NCBI GenBank assembly: GCA_949130485.1
Contig: OX422196.1
Span: 923,388-987,387 of the forward strand
Length of the DNA: 64,000 nucleotides
Direction of reading: 5' to 3'
Source of the DNA: Agelas oroides
Lineage: Eukaryota; Porifera; Demospongiae; Agelasida; Agelasidae
The notes below the pieces were generated by a model. The model saw only the letters and a program-made list of their open reading frames with translations, was not told the origin of the DNA and made no database searches. Below are positions 34,717 through 46,937 of this stretch, piece after piece. Both the position numbers and the translations under genes were made by a program. Numbering within the stretch: the first letter of the stretch is position 1; each line of letters begins with the position of its first letter.

Positions 34717-36830
34717 TTTTATGTGGTACAGTGTGATGAGAGTGTACCAGTATAAGGAGAGTTTTGTACACAAGCCTTCTAACCCTTGCTTTGCAGGTAG
34801 GTTACAGGCCTTTGTCCACATTAGTATTGCAAGTGACCAACAAGGTTAGAAGGCCTGGGTACGAGGATAGGGAGGAGGGGGGTGTTACCTTGTGTACCAG
34901 CGGTTTGTACATCAGATCTTTCCTGCGGCTCAGCCCCAGGGCACCGTAGCTCCCACTGTGGTACACACCAAGAACAACATGCCTATGTATGGAGGTCAGA
35001 GGTCACCCTCAATGGAGGTGATACCTATGCACATGGTACTCAGGCCTGACCGCCCCTGGGTACAAGGCTAATGTCACATAGCGTGCAAAAGAAGTTCACT
35101 ATGCCATCTATTTGCAGCCTTGCTCCCAGGCCTTTGTTGTCTGCTAGTTTTCTTCAACCGATTATAATGGAATACAATTAGCCTCGACCATTGTTCTTGG
35201 ATCATCGGACGGGATCAATGACTGGAGATAGTTGAAGCCTGGGAACAAGGCTAATTTGGGGGCACTTGTGTTAGGGAGCCACATAGTCATGTGATTGTAT
35301 TCCAGAAACCTGATTGGTCAAAAGACCTTGTCTCCTGTTTTGCCTCTTCCTTACCTGTAATACATATCTCCACACTTGGATTTGAACCCGACAGTGAACC
35401 TCTCCACGGTGAGTGGTGCAGTGAGGTACAGCGCCACAATCACTGCCTCCAGACACTTGATGGGCAGAGAGTCGTGGATCATCTCTTTAGCCGTCTCCAT
35501 TAACCTGTGGGAGAGGATTACTGGTTGGCTCATGGCAGTGTGACGTACATGACATCTCTTCTAGTGAGATCAAATCAACGTACCTTGAAAGAGGTCTGTT
35601 TTTACGTATTTCAAAGAACTGGGTGCCCGTGTGGTTGTATCTGATAACATTGGTCAAAGTTTTGGAATAACAGCCCACACGTGGGAGGACAAACACCCAT
35701 CCAGGGACCCCCGCAGGTGGACCTAAGACCACTGACATGTATGTACATGCTGCATGCATGTGACAGCCATTAGAAGTTACTCACTTGTTTCCGTTACATC
35801 ACCATGCACTGTCATAACCAGTCAGTATTTGCTCTTAGCCTCATATCATGAACAGGAGGAAAAGCACTTTGAATTTCTCCACCAACATGGCCTGGCCGGG
35901 TACATGTTCTGTGAGCGAGTGACTCATTTAGGTCTGCCCTTTTAGCATGCGGTTCATTCGTGGCTCGTGAACAAGAAAGTGACGAATTTCTGTCTCTTAA
36001 GCACTAGCTAGCCTTGTTTCCAGGCTCTCTCCAACATGAACATCCAGGAGGTATGAAAGCCACCTTCTGCTAATGCAGTAGTCTCGCAAGCCAGACCCAA
36101 CCCCAGCACGGATCGCTTTCAGTATTCCCCGTGCGTGATACTGAAAGCGATCCGCGCTGGGGTTGGTTGGGTCTGGCTTGCGAGACTACTAATGCAGCAA
36201 TGTGTGTGTGGGGGAGAGAGGATACTGCAGTTGCTGTAGGTACGTCTGCACTGCGACCAGGCTGTCCTGCACACTGTGGTGGGGTACACTAGGAACTGGG
36301 GGAAATGGAACCTAACATGGGAATGAGACAAAACACCAACTAACATGGGAATGAGACAAAACACCAACTACATGGGAATGAGACAAAGCACCACCACAAC
36401 GTTTTCAACCAGTGTATTCTGATCGAGTGAATGCACTGTGAGTACAAGCTGTGTGCACGCACATAGATATATGGCTGACCCTTCTGCATGGTCTCTCCCG
36501 AATGGACTCCGGTACGGCGGCTCCATTGGGGTGTGTATCAGTGACATGCTGCCACATCTTCTCCCAGGTTGCTTTGGGAATGGGGAATCCCCCTTTGTTC
36601 ACATGCCACCATTGCCCTTCAGCTGTCACACCCTGACTGGCATTACCTGCCTCCACCTCACGACCCCTCGGAGGACAAACATCCACCCCGGGACCCCTCG
36701 GAGGACAAATATCCATCTCGTGATGACCCCTCAGATCTTGGTTTGCATACAGAGACAGCTCTGTGGTCGTTTCAGAGCTAGTGCGATCCTCAGGAAGATC
36801 ATGTATTGTGCCACCCTGCACCGTCTCCAT
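33817..36830 (-). CDS. VASH1: Vasohibin (VASH1/2-like) tubulin tyrosine carboxypeptidase
   Basis: Transglutaminase-like cysteine protease that, bound to SVBP, removes the C-terminal Tyr of alpha-tubulin. 314 aa in this model. Exons (minus): 36480-36830, 36226-36311, 35584-35640, 35355-35504, 34889-34982, 34514-34559, 34012-34079, 33817-33909; phases close. Landmarks: NKGGFPIPKATWEKMWQHV, YNHTGTQFFEIRKNRPLS, LPIKCLEAVI and HVVLGVYHSGSYGALGLSRR, then KVKLSPPVVHDLHSCEQIQW. The catalytic triad is intact: Cys182, His216 and Ser233 here, equivalent to C169, H204 and S221 of human VASH1 with nearly the same spacing. The frame continues upstream of ATG 36830 to a GTG at 36848, so a further 5' exon is possible. 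VASH1 versus VASH2 cannot be decided for a pre-duplication lineage. Confidence 0.94.
34316..34512. repeat. About 42-bp tandem repeat in VASH intron
   Basis: Four to five copies of CAGCCAGGCTTACATACAAA + GACAATCATGCA, with a variable GTGCG or CTGACAGTGG spacer. It runs up to the donor of the exon at 34514, and the sequence GGCTTAC in each unit is the reverse complement of that donor (gtaagcc). Confidence 0.85.
36080..36188. mobile_element. TAGTCTCGCAAGCCAGACCC foldback, VASH intron
   Basis: Perfect terminal inverted repeats of more than 40 bp including GATCGCTTTCAGTAT. Second MITE family of the window; related ends occur near 8776, 8938, 14550 and 43797. Confidence 0.88.
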
Positions 36831-37100
36831 ACCTCTTTCTTTCTCCACCCATGAAGGAGGAGATTAACAGCTCTGATGATCTTGATTCTGGTGTTGTTTT
36901 GTTTACTGCAACAACAAAAAGTTTGCAACAAAAAACTTGAGCAGGGCCAGCAGAAATTATTCTAATTATTGCCCATCAATCCTAAACAAACTTTATTGCT
37001 ATGGCAACAAGCATGTAGTGAAAGGGTTAACTTAATTTGTGCATGGGTTAAATCTAAAATTGCGTGCAGCTCGGGGAGTTGTCTCAGTTGATCTGGCGAG
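36831..37100. promoter_or_regulatory. Shared promoter region VASH / TRIP11
   Basis: 270 bp between divergent start codons. No TATA box is obvious. Includes TTATTGCTATGGCAACAAG (about 36992), a good RFX/X-box-like half (GTTGCCATAGCAAT on the minus strand). Regulatory role inferred from position. Confidence 0.45.
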
Positions 37101-40100
37101 ATGTCTTGGTTTGGTGGCGGATTGTCTCAGTTCTCCTCACTCACCGACCAGATCTCCACCTTCACGAAAGACGTGCTCACAGAAACCACGGAAGAGGTGG
37201 AAGGTGCGCTACCAATTGCCTATTTACGTCCACCTGACTTGGCTGTGTTTACAGCCTACATAATTCAGTATCATGAATAGTAGAGTAGTGGTACGCTACT
37301 CTACTATCTGTGTCACTACATGATTTGAAATTGAATGAATTTGGTTTTGATGTCAAGAATTTTCCATGCTTGGGGACCGAAACACATTTTGGCAAGTGTC
37401 TTGAGTCGCAAATATTCACCACTTGCCCCCCTCCCCTCCCCTCCCCTCCCCTCCCCTCCCCTCCCCTCCCCACACATGCACACACACCAGATATTCACCA
37501 CTTGCCCCCCTCCCCTTCCCACACACCAGATATTCACCACTTGCCCCCCTCCCCTCCCCACACACCAGATATTCACCACTTGCCCCCCTCCCCTTCCCAC
37601 ATGCACACACACCAGATCCTGCTGCAGAGCTGCATGTAGCCCGCAAAAAGATTGAGGACTTGGAACACTTGAACAGACACATCCAGACAGAAGTATGTGT
37701 AGGCTAAACATCCACCATAAGATTCTATCACTGTCTCTAATTAGAGGAGTTCTACTCACATGAGAATTTGCAGCACAGCGACAACCACATGGTAGCTGCA
37801 ATAAGGCCATGCAGTAATCGTGTCTCATCAGCACTCACTTCATCTAAGACCTGCTGTCATTACTGCCTTCCAGACCATGCCACGCCCACTTTTGTAGCAC
37901 TATAGCTACTTGTACAGCGTTTGCTAGTAGTGTGTAGTGCCATGGATTTGCTGGCTAGCTTACAGCACGTATAGTGTTCACTGGTTAGTTTAAAAGCAAC
38001 CAGCCTCAGGGCTATATCTAGCTTGGTACCCAGGCCATGGGGAAATAGGAGGCCATTTCTTCTCCGATGGGGCCTTGGTACAAAAAGAATAGTTGAACCA
38101 AGTAAGTGAGAGATATTGTACAAATAAGGACCACCTGCCCACATGCAAATTGAGTAAACAATAACTTTGCATGGCCTAAATGTGGGCGGAGGTTGAGTAA
38201 CGAGGTTGAGTGAGAGCAAGAAATTCCTCGGGACAACAACAATAGCTTGCTAAGTTACACCGTTGTCACGAAGCAGTTTCACTCTCTGCATCTGTCAGTG
38301 TTACCTCACCTCATTGTTGTTCATTTGTTGTTGTTTGTTACCTCACCTCATTGTTGTTCATTTGTTGTTGTTGTTGTTTGTTACCTCACCTCGTTGTTGT
38401 TCATTTGTTGTTGTTTGTTACCTCACCTCATTGTTGTTCATTTGTTGTTGTTTGTTGTTGTTTGTTACCTACCTCATTGTTGTTCATTTGTTGTTTGTTG
38501 TTGTTTGTTACCTACCTCATTGTTGTTCATTTGTTGTTGTTTGTTGTTGTTTGTTACCTACCTCATTGTTGTTCATTTTCAGTGGGAGAAACTGAAGAAA
38601 CACAGCGAGGAACTGAACGAAAGGGCTGAAACTGCCGAGTACCAGATTGCTACCATCTCCCAGGAATACCGCAAACTCTTCCAAGACAAGGACAGTGAAC
38701 TTCGCAGACTGAAGACAGAAAATGAAAATCTGAAGGAACAGCAAAAAAGATTGATCCCCCTAGACGGCTCTGTAACACAATCTCCTCTCAAAGAACTAGC
38801 CACTCAGTCACAGCGGAAGGAATTTTCTTTCGGAGGCTTTGATGATGTGAGTGGTGGAGGACTGGGGGGTGCTGGTGGTGCGATGATGGTGGATGGGTGG
38901 GGTGAGGAGTTCCACGACTTTAGTGATGTTGTCAGCTCCCAGAGTGAGATAAACCGGCTACAGTCGGAGCTGGGCAGCCTCAAGGTGGAATGCCAGCATT
39001 GGAAGACAGTAGCTCAGGAGAAGGTATGTGATACCCAGTTATTGGATCACTTACAGTAATGTTGCCTCCAAAGGGTCTTCGTCACTTCACCTCATTTTGT
39101 GATGGGAGTCTGGGAAGGAATGTGTGTATGAAGTTGGTGTTATCTTTCTACCATGGTAGATGTCTGCTCACCCAGAAGCTTCTCGTTCAGAGGACGATAG
39201 TACGAACTTCAGAGAGCAGATTAAGGTAACAGTCATGCCTGGAGGCCTCTTTGTTCTGTTTATTGATCACACACACACACACACACACACCAGGAGCTCC
39301 AGCACTCCCTGCGACAGGAGCAAGAACAGCATCAGAGAGAACTGACTGCGTTGCAGACGGTTCAATCCCAGAGGCTGCAGTCCCTCAGCAAGAGACACCA
39401 GCAAGAGGTGGACCAGCTGCAGCAACAGCTCCAAGAGATGCAGGGAGGTAAGCTGAGGGCATGCCCCTGTAATCACATGGGGAAATTAACTTCAGTGGAG
39501 ACCCTGGGAGTGTGTAGCCTCATTCGCAGGAAACTTCCCTGTCTCCTGTGTTTGTAGAGTTTTTGATCACACACTGGAGGCAGGGAAGGCCTGAGGTTAG
39601 GAAGCGTTTTAGGAGGTTTAGTAATACTGGTAGCCTTGTCCTTCCCAGGCCTTCCCTAGCTCTCGTTTTTCCTCCCCTCGCAGTATGCAGTAATGCTGGC
39701 AGGTTTAACGTGTGGGGTGTTTTGTGCAGTATTAAACATGTGCAGAAAACTGGTGCACGTTGTAACGCTTGCTGTGTGTAGTGCTCAACTTTCAGATGTG
39801 GTGATGTGATGTATTTTGTGAACTCTTTTTCTTTTGTTCTGCTGGTGCAGTTGGCAAACTTAGAGACAGGAATCCATACGTGGAGGAGGACCATCCTACA
39901 ACCGATGCAGCTGAATCAATCACAGCTCTGCAGAGATCTTTGGAAGAATCACAGACTAGATGTACTGATCTTGAAGGTGAAGTGTTACAACTCCGGGAGA
40001 AGATGGAGGGTGGGCAACCCTTTTTGTCTGGACTGGAGCCAAGCAGGTCGTCTTTAGAAGAGACAAACACAGAGCTGTCAGAGAGGGTTGCTGCGCTGGA

Positions 40101-43100
40101 GGAAGAGAGGAAGGTGCTGGAAGGGCAGGTGGGGGAACTGATGGCAGAGTTGGAGGAGGTGAGAGGGGAGAGGGAGAGGGTGGTGAGTGCTCAGGAACAG
40201 AGAGGGAGGCAGCTGGAGGCAGCTCTGCAAGAGAAAGAGCAGCTAAACAAAGGTGAGTGGGTGGCTGGCTGTGTGTGAGCCCACCTCATCAAACTGATAA
40301 GTTGAACAACCGGCTGCCATATTCTGCCCGATGCTGGCAGCTGCATTCATTGGCAACATCTGTTTCCAACATACTTTGATCTTCTTCATCTTGACAACCT
40401 CTTCTCTGTGCTGCAGACTTGAGAGAGCAGTTGGAGCTCGCAAACTCGAGGCATACAGCATTACAGGAGTCCAATACTCAGCTGATGGCTGAACTTGAGA
40501 AGGAACAGGTGTGCCCATAACTAGCCTCGTTCCCAGGTTCCTCCTGTTTTTGGTCACATAACAACTGAAAAGCTAGCCTCATACCCAGGCCATACAGCCT
40601 GGGTATGAGGCTACCAAAAGGGTCGGGAGGAGCCTGGGAATGAAGCTAGCCATAGCCCTGCCACTTCCTGACTGTTTCAAGTCGATCAATCTTTGTAATT
40701 TGTATCTCTCATGTTTGCAGTTGACTACGTCTCAGCTTTGTGAGGAAACCAGTGCCCTTAAGCAACAGGTCATGAGAGAGAAGGATGCCCAAATCCACCT
40801 TTTGGAGGAGGAGAAGGAAAAGTTGGCATCAAACCTTTCAGAGATGCAATCTGGTATTGCAAGACACGAGGAGAGTGTCTGCAGAATTCAGGAACAGCAC
40901 GGGAGATCACTGAAAGAGGTGGAGGTGTTGAATTCACAAATTGAAGCTCTTGCGCTGGAGGTGAGGAGCAAGGAAGGAGAGATCGCCACTTTGAAAGAAG
41001 GAATTTGTTCTGAGGAAGCGGAAGAGCTGAAGGCTCTGCTAGAAGAATCAGAATCGGCCAGGACTGAACTGCAACAAGAGAACAAACGATTGAGGAACGC
41101 AGAAGCAGAGCTGAAATCACAGCTTGCTAATCAATGCACCAGTACGAAACCAGATGCAGAATTGAGTGATGAATTGACAGCTGGAGGTTACACTGACCGT
41201 GTTGAGCAGCTGGAAGCTGAATTGCAGAAACAGAGATCAGAGAATGAAGACATAAGCAAGGAGCTTTCTAGACTCAGAGGGAGGAGTGATGATCGGGACT
41301 GTGGTGACTCCTCATTTGTGATCAACAAGGTTGGGACAGAGGACTCCACAGAGGATGTGGAGCTGAGGGTGAAAACTGAGTCTGAGAAATGTAAGAGACT
41401 TCAAGTGCACCTTGCCCAAATGGTCGAGGAGCATGATGCCGAGCTCGGGCAGCTCTTGAGTGAGAAAGAGAGCCTTGAGAAGAAAGTTGTCTCCCTTAAG
41501 GAGGAGCTGGATACCAGCCTGCTGACACAGAATGACGCACTGTTTGAGAGCAACCGACTGAAGATGGAGAACTCACAGCTATTGGAGGACATTTCACAGC
41601 AGAGAGAAGCAGCATCTAGGCTTGAAACACAGCTAGAGAGCCTGCAAGTCTCTCAAAACATGGCCACAGGTACTATGAGTCGCACTCACCAGGAAACTGG
41701 ACAATTTGAAGACGTTGATCTCTCTTACCAGCAGCTGCCAGTAGGAAGTGCGACTAACTCTCAGCTCACGGAAAGACTCCAGAGCCTGGAAGCTGAAATT
41801 GCCAGGAAGAACGGCATCATAGCAACGCTGGAGGCTGCTAGTGCAAAGTTTGAAGCATCACGGAGGAAGTTTGAGGGCAGTCTTGAGCGACTGGGAGGAG
41901 AGAAGGCCAGACTAGAGAAGGAGGTACAATCAATGGAAGTAGAAAACGGAGAACTTAGGTCAGATCTACAAGATCTCAAGGACGAGTTGGAGGAGAACAG
42001 GCACAAGTCTTCACAAGAGTTACAGACGTGTGTTCAGCAGAAAGAAGAGCAAATATTGCAGCTTCGTGTAGAGCTGCAAAGACTTGAGCAGGAAGGTTCT
42101 GAGAAGGAGAAGGCCGTGCTACAGCTGGCAGAGCTGCAGACACACTTGGAAGAATGCTCAGAGACAGTGAAATCCCATGAGAAGAACCTCCAGGAGATGA
42201 GAGATATATTGAGTAAGCGTGAGAACGAGATATCAGAACTGAGAAAGCGGCGTGAGGAAGGGAGATTAGCGGAAGAGAAGCTCATGTCAAAGTGTGCTGA
42301 GCTTGAAAGAGGCCACATGGAAGAGAAAACTGCGTTGCTGGAAAGGCTAGCACATTTGGAGCAACAAGAGATCAAATTAGTTCATTCTGAGCGTCAGACA
42401 GATACTCCAGGAGAACCCCGAGATGATGGTTCGAACGACCTACGATCCTTCTCAGAACAACAGAGCAGAGAACTTGCACAGGTAATTTCTGATAGAGACA
42501 GCTTGAAAATTAGCCTGATAGCTAAGGAAGAGGAGATAGATCGGCTGTCTGGAGAACTCGCTCAAGCTAAACATGACTTGAGTCACCAGGTAGCAAGCCT
42601 GAGCGCTGACAATGAGAAACTAGTGCAAGAGCTGGATGCACTAAAACCTGAAGCAAGCAACCTTAAAGCTGTCAGAAGCCAGTTGCAGATGCGTGTTGAG
42701 GTGCTGGAGGGGAGTTACAATGCTCTGCAGAGGGAGATGGAGGAGAAATTGGGTACCAAACAGTCTGAGTGTGTCCGATACACAAAGGAACTGTCACGTC
42801 TGAAGAAACATCTTGTGGAGGTAGGTGTGTGTGTGTGTGTGTGTGTACAAAGTCCTGTGTGCAGTCACTTGTTTGCTACCACAGTCGATCATGATGGTTC
42901 TTCTCTCGCCCTCACCTCCTCGTGCCTAGCCTGATATAACTAAGGAAATTGGGTCCCCAGGAGCTTGTGTGTGGCCTGCACTGACCATATATAGAAGTTA
43001 GCTGCCTTTATCACCGCTACATGGCTTTAGTAATCACCAACTGTGCTTGTGCCACCTAAGAAACTAGACATACAGCAATTTGGTTGGCTGCGTTCAAATA

Positions 43101-46100
43101 TCTCGGCCAAAGTGTGAAAAGCCCAAGAATTGAGTATGATGTTACCAGACAGGTTTTCCATTGTTATGGCATGAAACTACCACCTCCTCAAACACACATT
43201 CCCACGCAGGTGGAGGAACAGTATACCCAGGAAGCCCTGAGGGCAGATGAGCAGGTGGCGGGACTGAAACAACAGATCGCTGACCTCAAGGACAAACTCC
43301 AAAACTCCAGCATGGCCGGACAAGTACAGAGGTAAGTCCCTAACTCTAATTAATGAACACTGACGTGGCTTTTACTGATCAAGATATATACTGATAATGC
43401 AACTAAATTAGTCCCACTCTCCATTCACTTCCTCTCACCCACTCCGGACCCCTCACCACCTTTCTCCCTCTTCCTTTTCTCTTTCCCTTTTCTCTTACCC
43501 TCCCTCCCCTCTCCATCCTCTTCCACTCACCCTTCACAGTGAGCATAATCAACAGCAGCTAGAGGATCTTCGTGAGCAACTGCATGTGTTGGCTGCTCAG
43601 AGAGACGATGCCTTCCTGCAACTAGCCAGTGCCCAGGAAGAGACCACCCGTAAAGCTGAAGCGTTACACAACCTCCAGGCAGTGCTGGAACAGTTCCAAA
43701 AAGGTATTGTAGTGAGCCTCGCCATATTGCATTTCAGACCTCCCTGTACTTGATACACATGGCTCCGACCAGACTCTGGTAACCCATGAAGGAGTGTGGT
43801 AGTCTCGGAACCAGACCCAGGAGGAGGGTTAGTGTGCGGGTCTGGTATGGATGAGCCTGGTATGGGGGTCCTGTGCAGTAGGTGACTCTGGTGACATCTG
43901 CTTTTATAAAAGGGGATGTGGTCATTGATTTAACCCTTTCCTCTCCAGCCTTATTACACGCTATATACTGCCATAGTGGTGTGTGCATGTTCTTTCCCCT
44001 CTCTTTCTCCTCTCTTCCTCCTCCTCTCTGCAGACAAGGCATCTGAGTTGAGTGTTGCATTGAAGCGCTCACAGATGGAGCTATCTGCCGCACTGCAGGA
44101 GAGTGAGAGGATGAGGAGAAAGCACCAGACAACACTGGTAAAATACAGACGCAACATAATAATAATTTACTTCCTGTCTAGATGTTAAATGCAGCCTTCT
44201 GATTGGTCAAAACTAAACCATTGGATTGACACTGAACCATTGAGCTTTCCAAGTACATGTGGATGAACCCATTCATTTGTCAACATTTGATGCTGTCTGC
44301 ATACAATGGGGGTGTTGGCGGGAAATTTACGATATTTGGCAAATTGCCTTTTTACTTCACTTTCATCTCCCACCAGGATGAGCTGGAGGAGATGAGAGGT
44401 GCCGTGGAGGCTGCTGATGTCCTGGGGCAGGAACTAGAGGAGAAGGAGAAGAGGATAGATGAGCTCACAAAGGAGGGTAGGTGCCTTCTTTACTGTACAT
44501 GTGTAAGAATAGTCCCGTGCCTATGACTAACCTTATAATGTACATTTTGTGATCGAAAAGCTGGGAAGAGCCTGGGAGGCTATCTCATGCCCCCGTTCCT
44601 TCTGAATCGGGTGGTTTGGGCATGAGACTAGTGCAGGAGTTGCTTACACCCACTCACCCATCTCTCTGCAGTGGAGAAGCTTCATGTTACGCTGGATGAG
44701 ACCCAGCAGAAGATGGAGGCACTGTCCAGAAACGACAGAGATTGTGTTGACAGGTTAGTATGGTTTCATACCTTGGGCACGTGGAAGGTGAAGTGAGCGA
44801 GAGGTAGGGGAGGTGGAGCAGAGATCCTCCTTTCATAGAAACTTATGACCACTGGCTCTTATAACAACTTGGGTTCTCAAGAGAGTCTTCTCTAACGGTA
44901 TGGTCTACTTGTGTGTTTAGTCAACATTGTTCACAGGACGAATGTACATGCAAGCATTGAATACTGTGTGAGGTTTGGAAACAGAGCTACTATACATTTG
45001 TATGACTGTATGTATGTATGTATGTACCGTAGATCGGGAAATCTTCGCCGTTAAAATTTTTTTCGCCAGTTGCTTAGGCGGCGAAAATTAAACGCGCGAA
45101 AATTAAACGCGCGAAAATTTAAAGTTTAATTTTCGGCACTTGGCCACGCGGCGAAAATTAAACGTGCGAACATTTCTTACGCGAAAATTCCCCGATCTAC
45201 GGTGTATATTTATGTATGTATGTATGTATGTATTTCTACCAGGAGTCTTGTGAAGAACCTTGTGCTGGGATACCTTCATGCCCCAGACCGTAAAAAACCG
45301 GAGGTTCTCAGCCTTATCAGCAAGATACTGGGCTTCACCCAAGAGGAACTAGACCAGGTGTGTGTGTATGGGGAGAGGAGGAGGGGAATATGTACTTACA
45401 ATGTCTGCTATGTATCTCTCTTAGGCTCTAGGAGGGGGATCAGGTTGGATTTCTCGATGGTGGCCAAGGACTCCTTCCTCTCCACAGCCTAACACAAGAG
45501 AGGTACTGTGTGATTAAGTGATTGTTACCCCCCCTTCTCTTCAACTTTCAGCAATCAGTCTAGTTTTGAACCCAGATCCCCAGTGGCCACAATCATTCAT
45601 ATGACTGTGACAACCCTCTCTTTTGACAGGCATCATTTTCGCAGACATTTATCAAGTTCTTGGAGACTGAATCTACCCCACCTCAGACACCAAACTCTCT
45701 CCCTTCCTCTCACATCCCCAGCAGCATGATTGGGTACGTGGACCCCCGGACTGACCCAGACAGGCCTTCACTTGCCACTGCTGCCATTATTGGTCGGCCT
45801 CCACCTCTTCCCTCTCATCCTAACGTCTCCCTTTCTGGTTCAGGAAAACTTAGCCATCTCCCCTCTCTGCCCTCATTTCCAACTGCACAAACCCCCAAGA
45901 GTTTGGGGCTGTCAACGTCAGAACTACTTCACAACCCAAAGCCAGCAGTGCAGTCTTCCCCAATAGTGAACCCAACACCACCTGAACTCAACTTACATCC
46001 TGAGCCGACACACATGTCAGCAGCTGCCACCGAAACTGGACATAGGTCACACCCTGTCTCTACAACTGGTAACAGTGCCCAACTTTCTCACTCAATGACA

Positions 46101-46262
46101 GACACATTTATGACCCATCCCTCACCCTCGGCTCCTCATACTGATGCCACCAACAATCGCAAGACAGACTCATCCAGTCTCTTTGCCTTCTCTCCAATCC
46201 GGCAGGCAAACAGAACTCAGTCCTTTCAATCTTCACTGCTGAGAAGTGTACTTTCAGACTAG
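37101..46262 (+). CDS. TRIP11: TRIP11 / GMAP-210 golgin
   Basis: cis-Golgi golgin that captures small vesicles and binds ARF1; 1610 aa in this model (human 1979). Exons: 37101-37203, 37616-37692, 38583-39023, 39160-39225, 39294-39447, 39851-40252, 40417-40508, 40721-42820, 43210-43331, 43540-43703, 44034-44137, 44377-44476, 44672-44753, 45243-45357, 45425-45502, 45630-46262; all phases close. N-terminus MSWFGGGLSQFSSLTDQIS + FTKDVLTETTEEVE is the ALPS-type membrane-curvature sensor seen in GMAP-210. FSDVVSSQSEINRLQSELGS matches the conserved post-ALPS block. The centre is continuous coiled coil. The C-terminal GRAB domain reads LVKNLVLGYLHAPDRKKPEV ... ILGFTQEEL, followed by a Trp-rich WISRWWP segment and a Pro/Ser tail. 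AATAAA at about 46277 and 46311 can end the mRNA. Confidence 0.95.
37425..37615. repeat. 40-bp pyrimidine-rich tandem repeat, TRIP11 intron 1
   Basis: Four copies of ACCAGATATTCACCACTTGC + CCCCCTCCCC, the last running into exon 2, whose acceptor is the repeat's own CACCAG|AT. Upstream copies carry the same potential acceptor. Confidence 0.88.
38298..38575. repeat. TTACCTCACCTCATTGTTGTTCATT tandem array, TRIP11 intron 2
   Basis: Seven to eight units of about 35-40 bp with TTGTTGTTTG spacers, ending 7 bp before the acceptor of exon 3. Confidence 0.88.
40522..40648. mobile_element. Nested TAGCCTCG foldbacks, TRIP11 intron 7
   Basis: Outer ends CTAGCCTCGTTCCCAGG / CCTGGGAATGAAGCTAG enclose a complete inner foldback at 40574-40613 (TAGCCTCATACCCAGGC...). 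One copy has inserted into another of the same family. Confidence 0.83.
45027..45204. mobile_element. CCGTAGATCGGG / TTCGC MITE, TRIP11 intron 13
   Basis: Terminal inverted repeats ACCGTAGATCGGGGAA-like with internal repeated GCGAAAATTAAACGCGCGAA, flanked by TATGTATG repeats. A related element lies at about 56260-56458 in CCDC61. Confidence 0.8.
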
Positions 46263-46937
46263 CAGTTTTTTACTTAAATAAATTTATCAAATATTCACCA
46301 ATATTTTTAAATAAACATCAGCCTGCAATACTCTATACACTACTGTATATGTAGCTAGCAGCTGAATGGGCCATTCAGCACACTCCTCAGTTGTACATTA
46401 TCACCACCCTCATTTCCTCCATGTTTTCAGTTTTCGAGTGCTAAATTGGGGGAGACCCAAGAACAAGACTATGTTAGATCTTTCCTCGTAATTGTACTAC
46501 AAAGCAAGGCAAATTAAAAGCCATGAATAGTATGTTCAAAAAAAGATCTAACATACTTGGTAGCCATCATACCTGTCATTGTAAACTGATTTTAATGAGC
46601 TCCTAGACTAAGGAAGAAAACCCTGTTACCATGGTGATAGCTACTCCAGTGAAATTCAGTGAGCAAATCAAAACAAATCTTTTCACATGCACTGCAATTA
46701 AAATTTAGCATCATGAAATGCATACTATATATCTACTTGTGCTCACAAATTAAATATTACTGCATGAATTTTTAGGTCGAGACTACTTTATCAGAAGCCA
46801 TAAATGGTAAACCATAACTGCAGACATCCACAAGAGTGCAATGTGAAACAAACGGAGAGCTAAATTTCCAAGTGAAAGTACTGTCACTCAAACTCAACTA
46901 ATATTATAATAATGATGTGGTCAGTTAATCTACTAAC
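46263..46937. other. Convergent intergenic region TRIP11/cofilin
   Basis: 675 bp, AT-rich, with AATAAA for TRIP11 at its left end. No ORF or RNA gene recognised. Confidence 0.7.
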
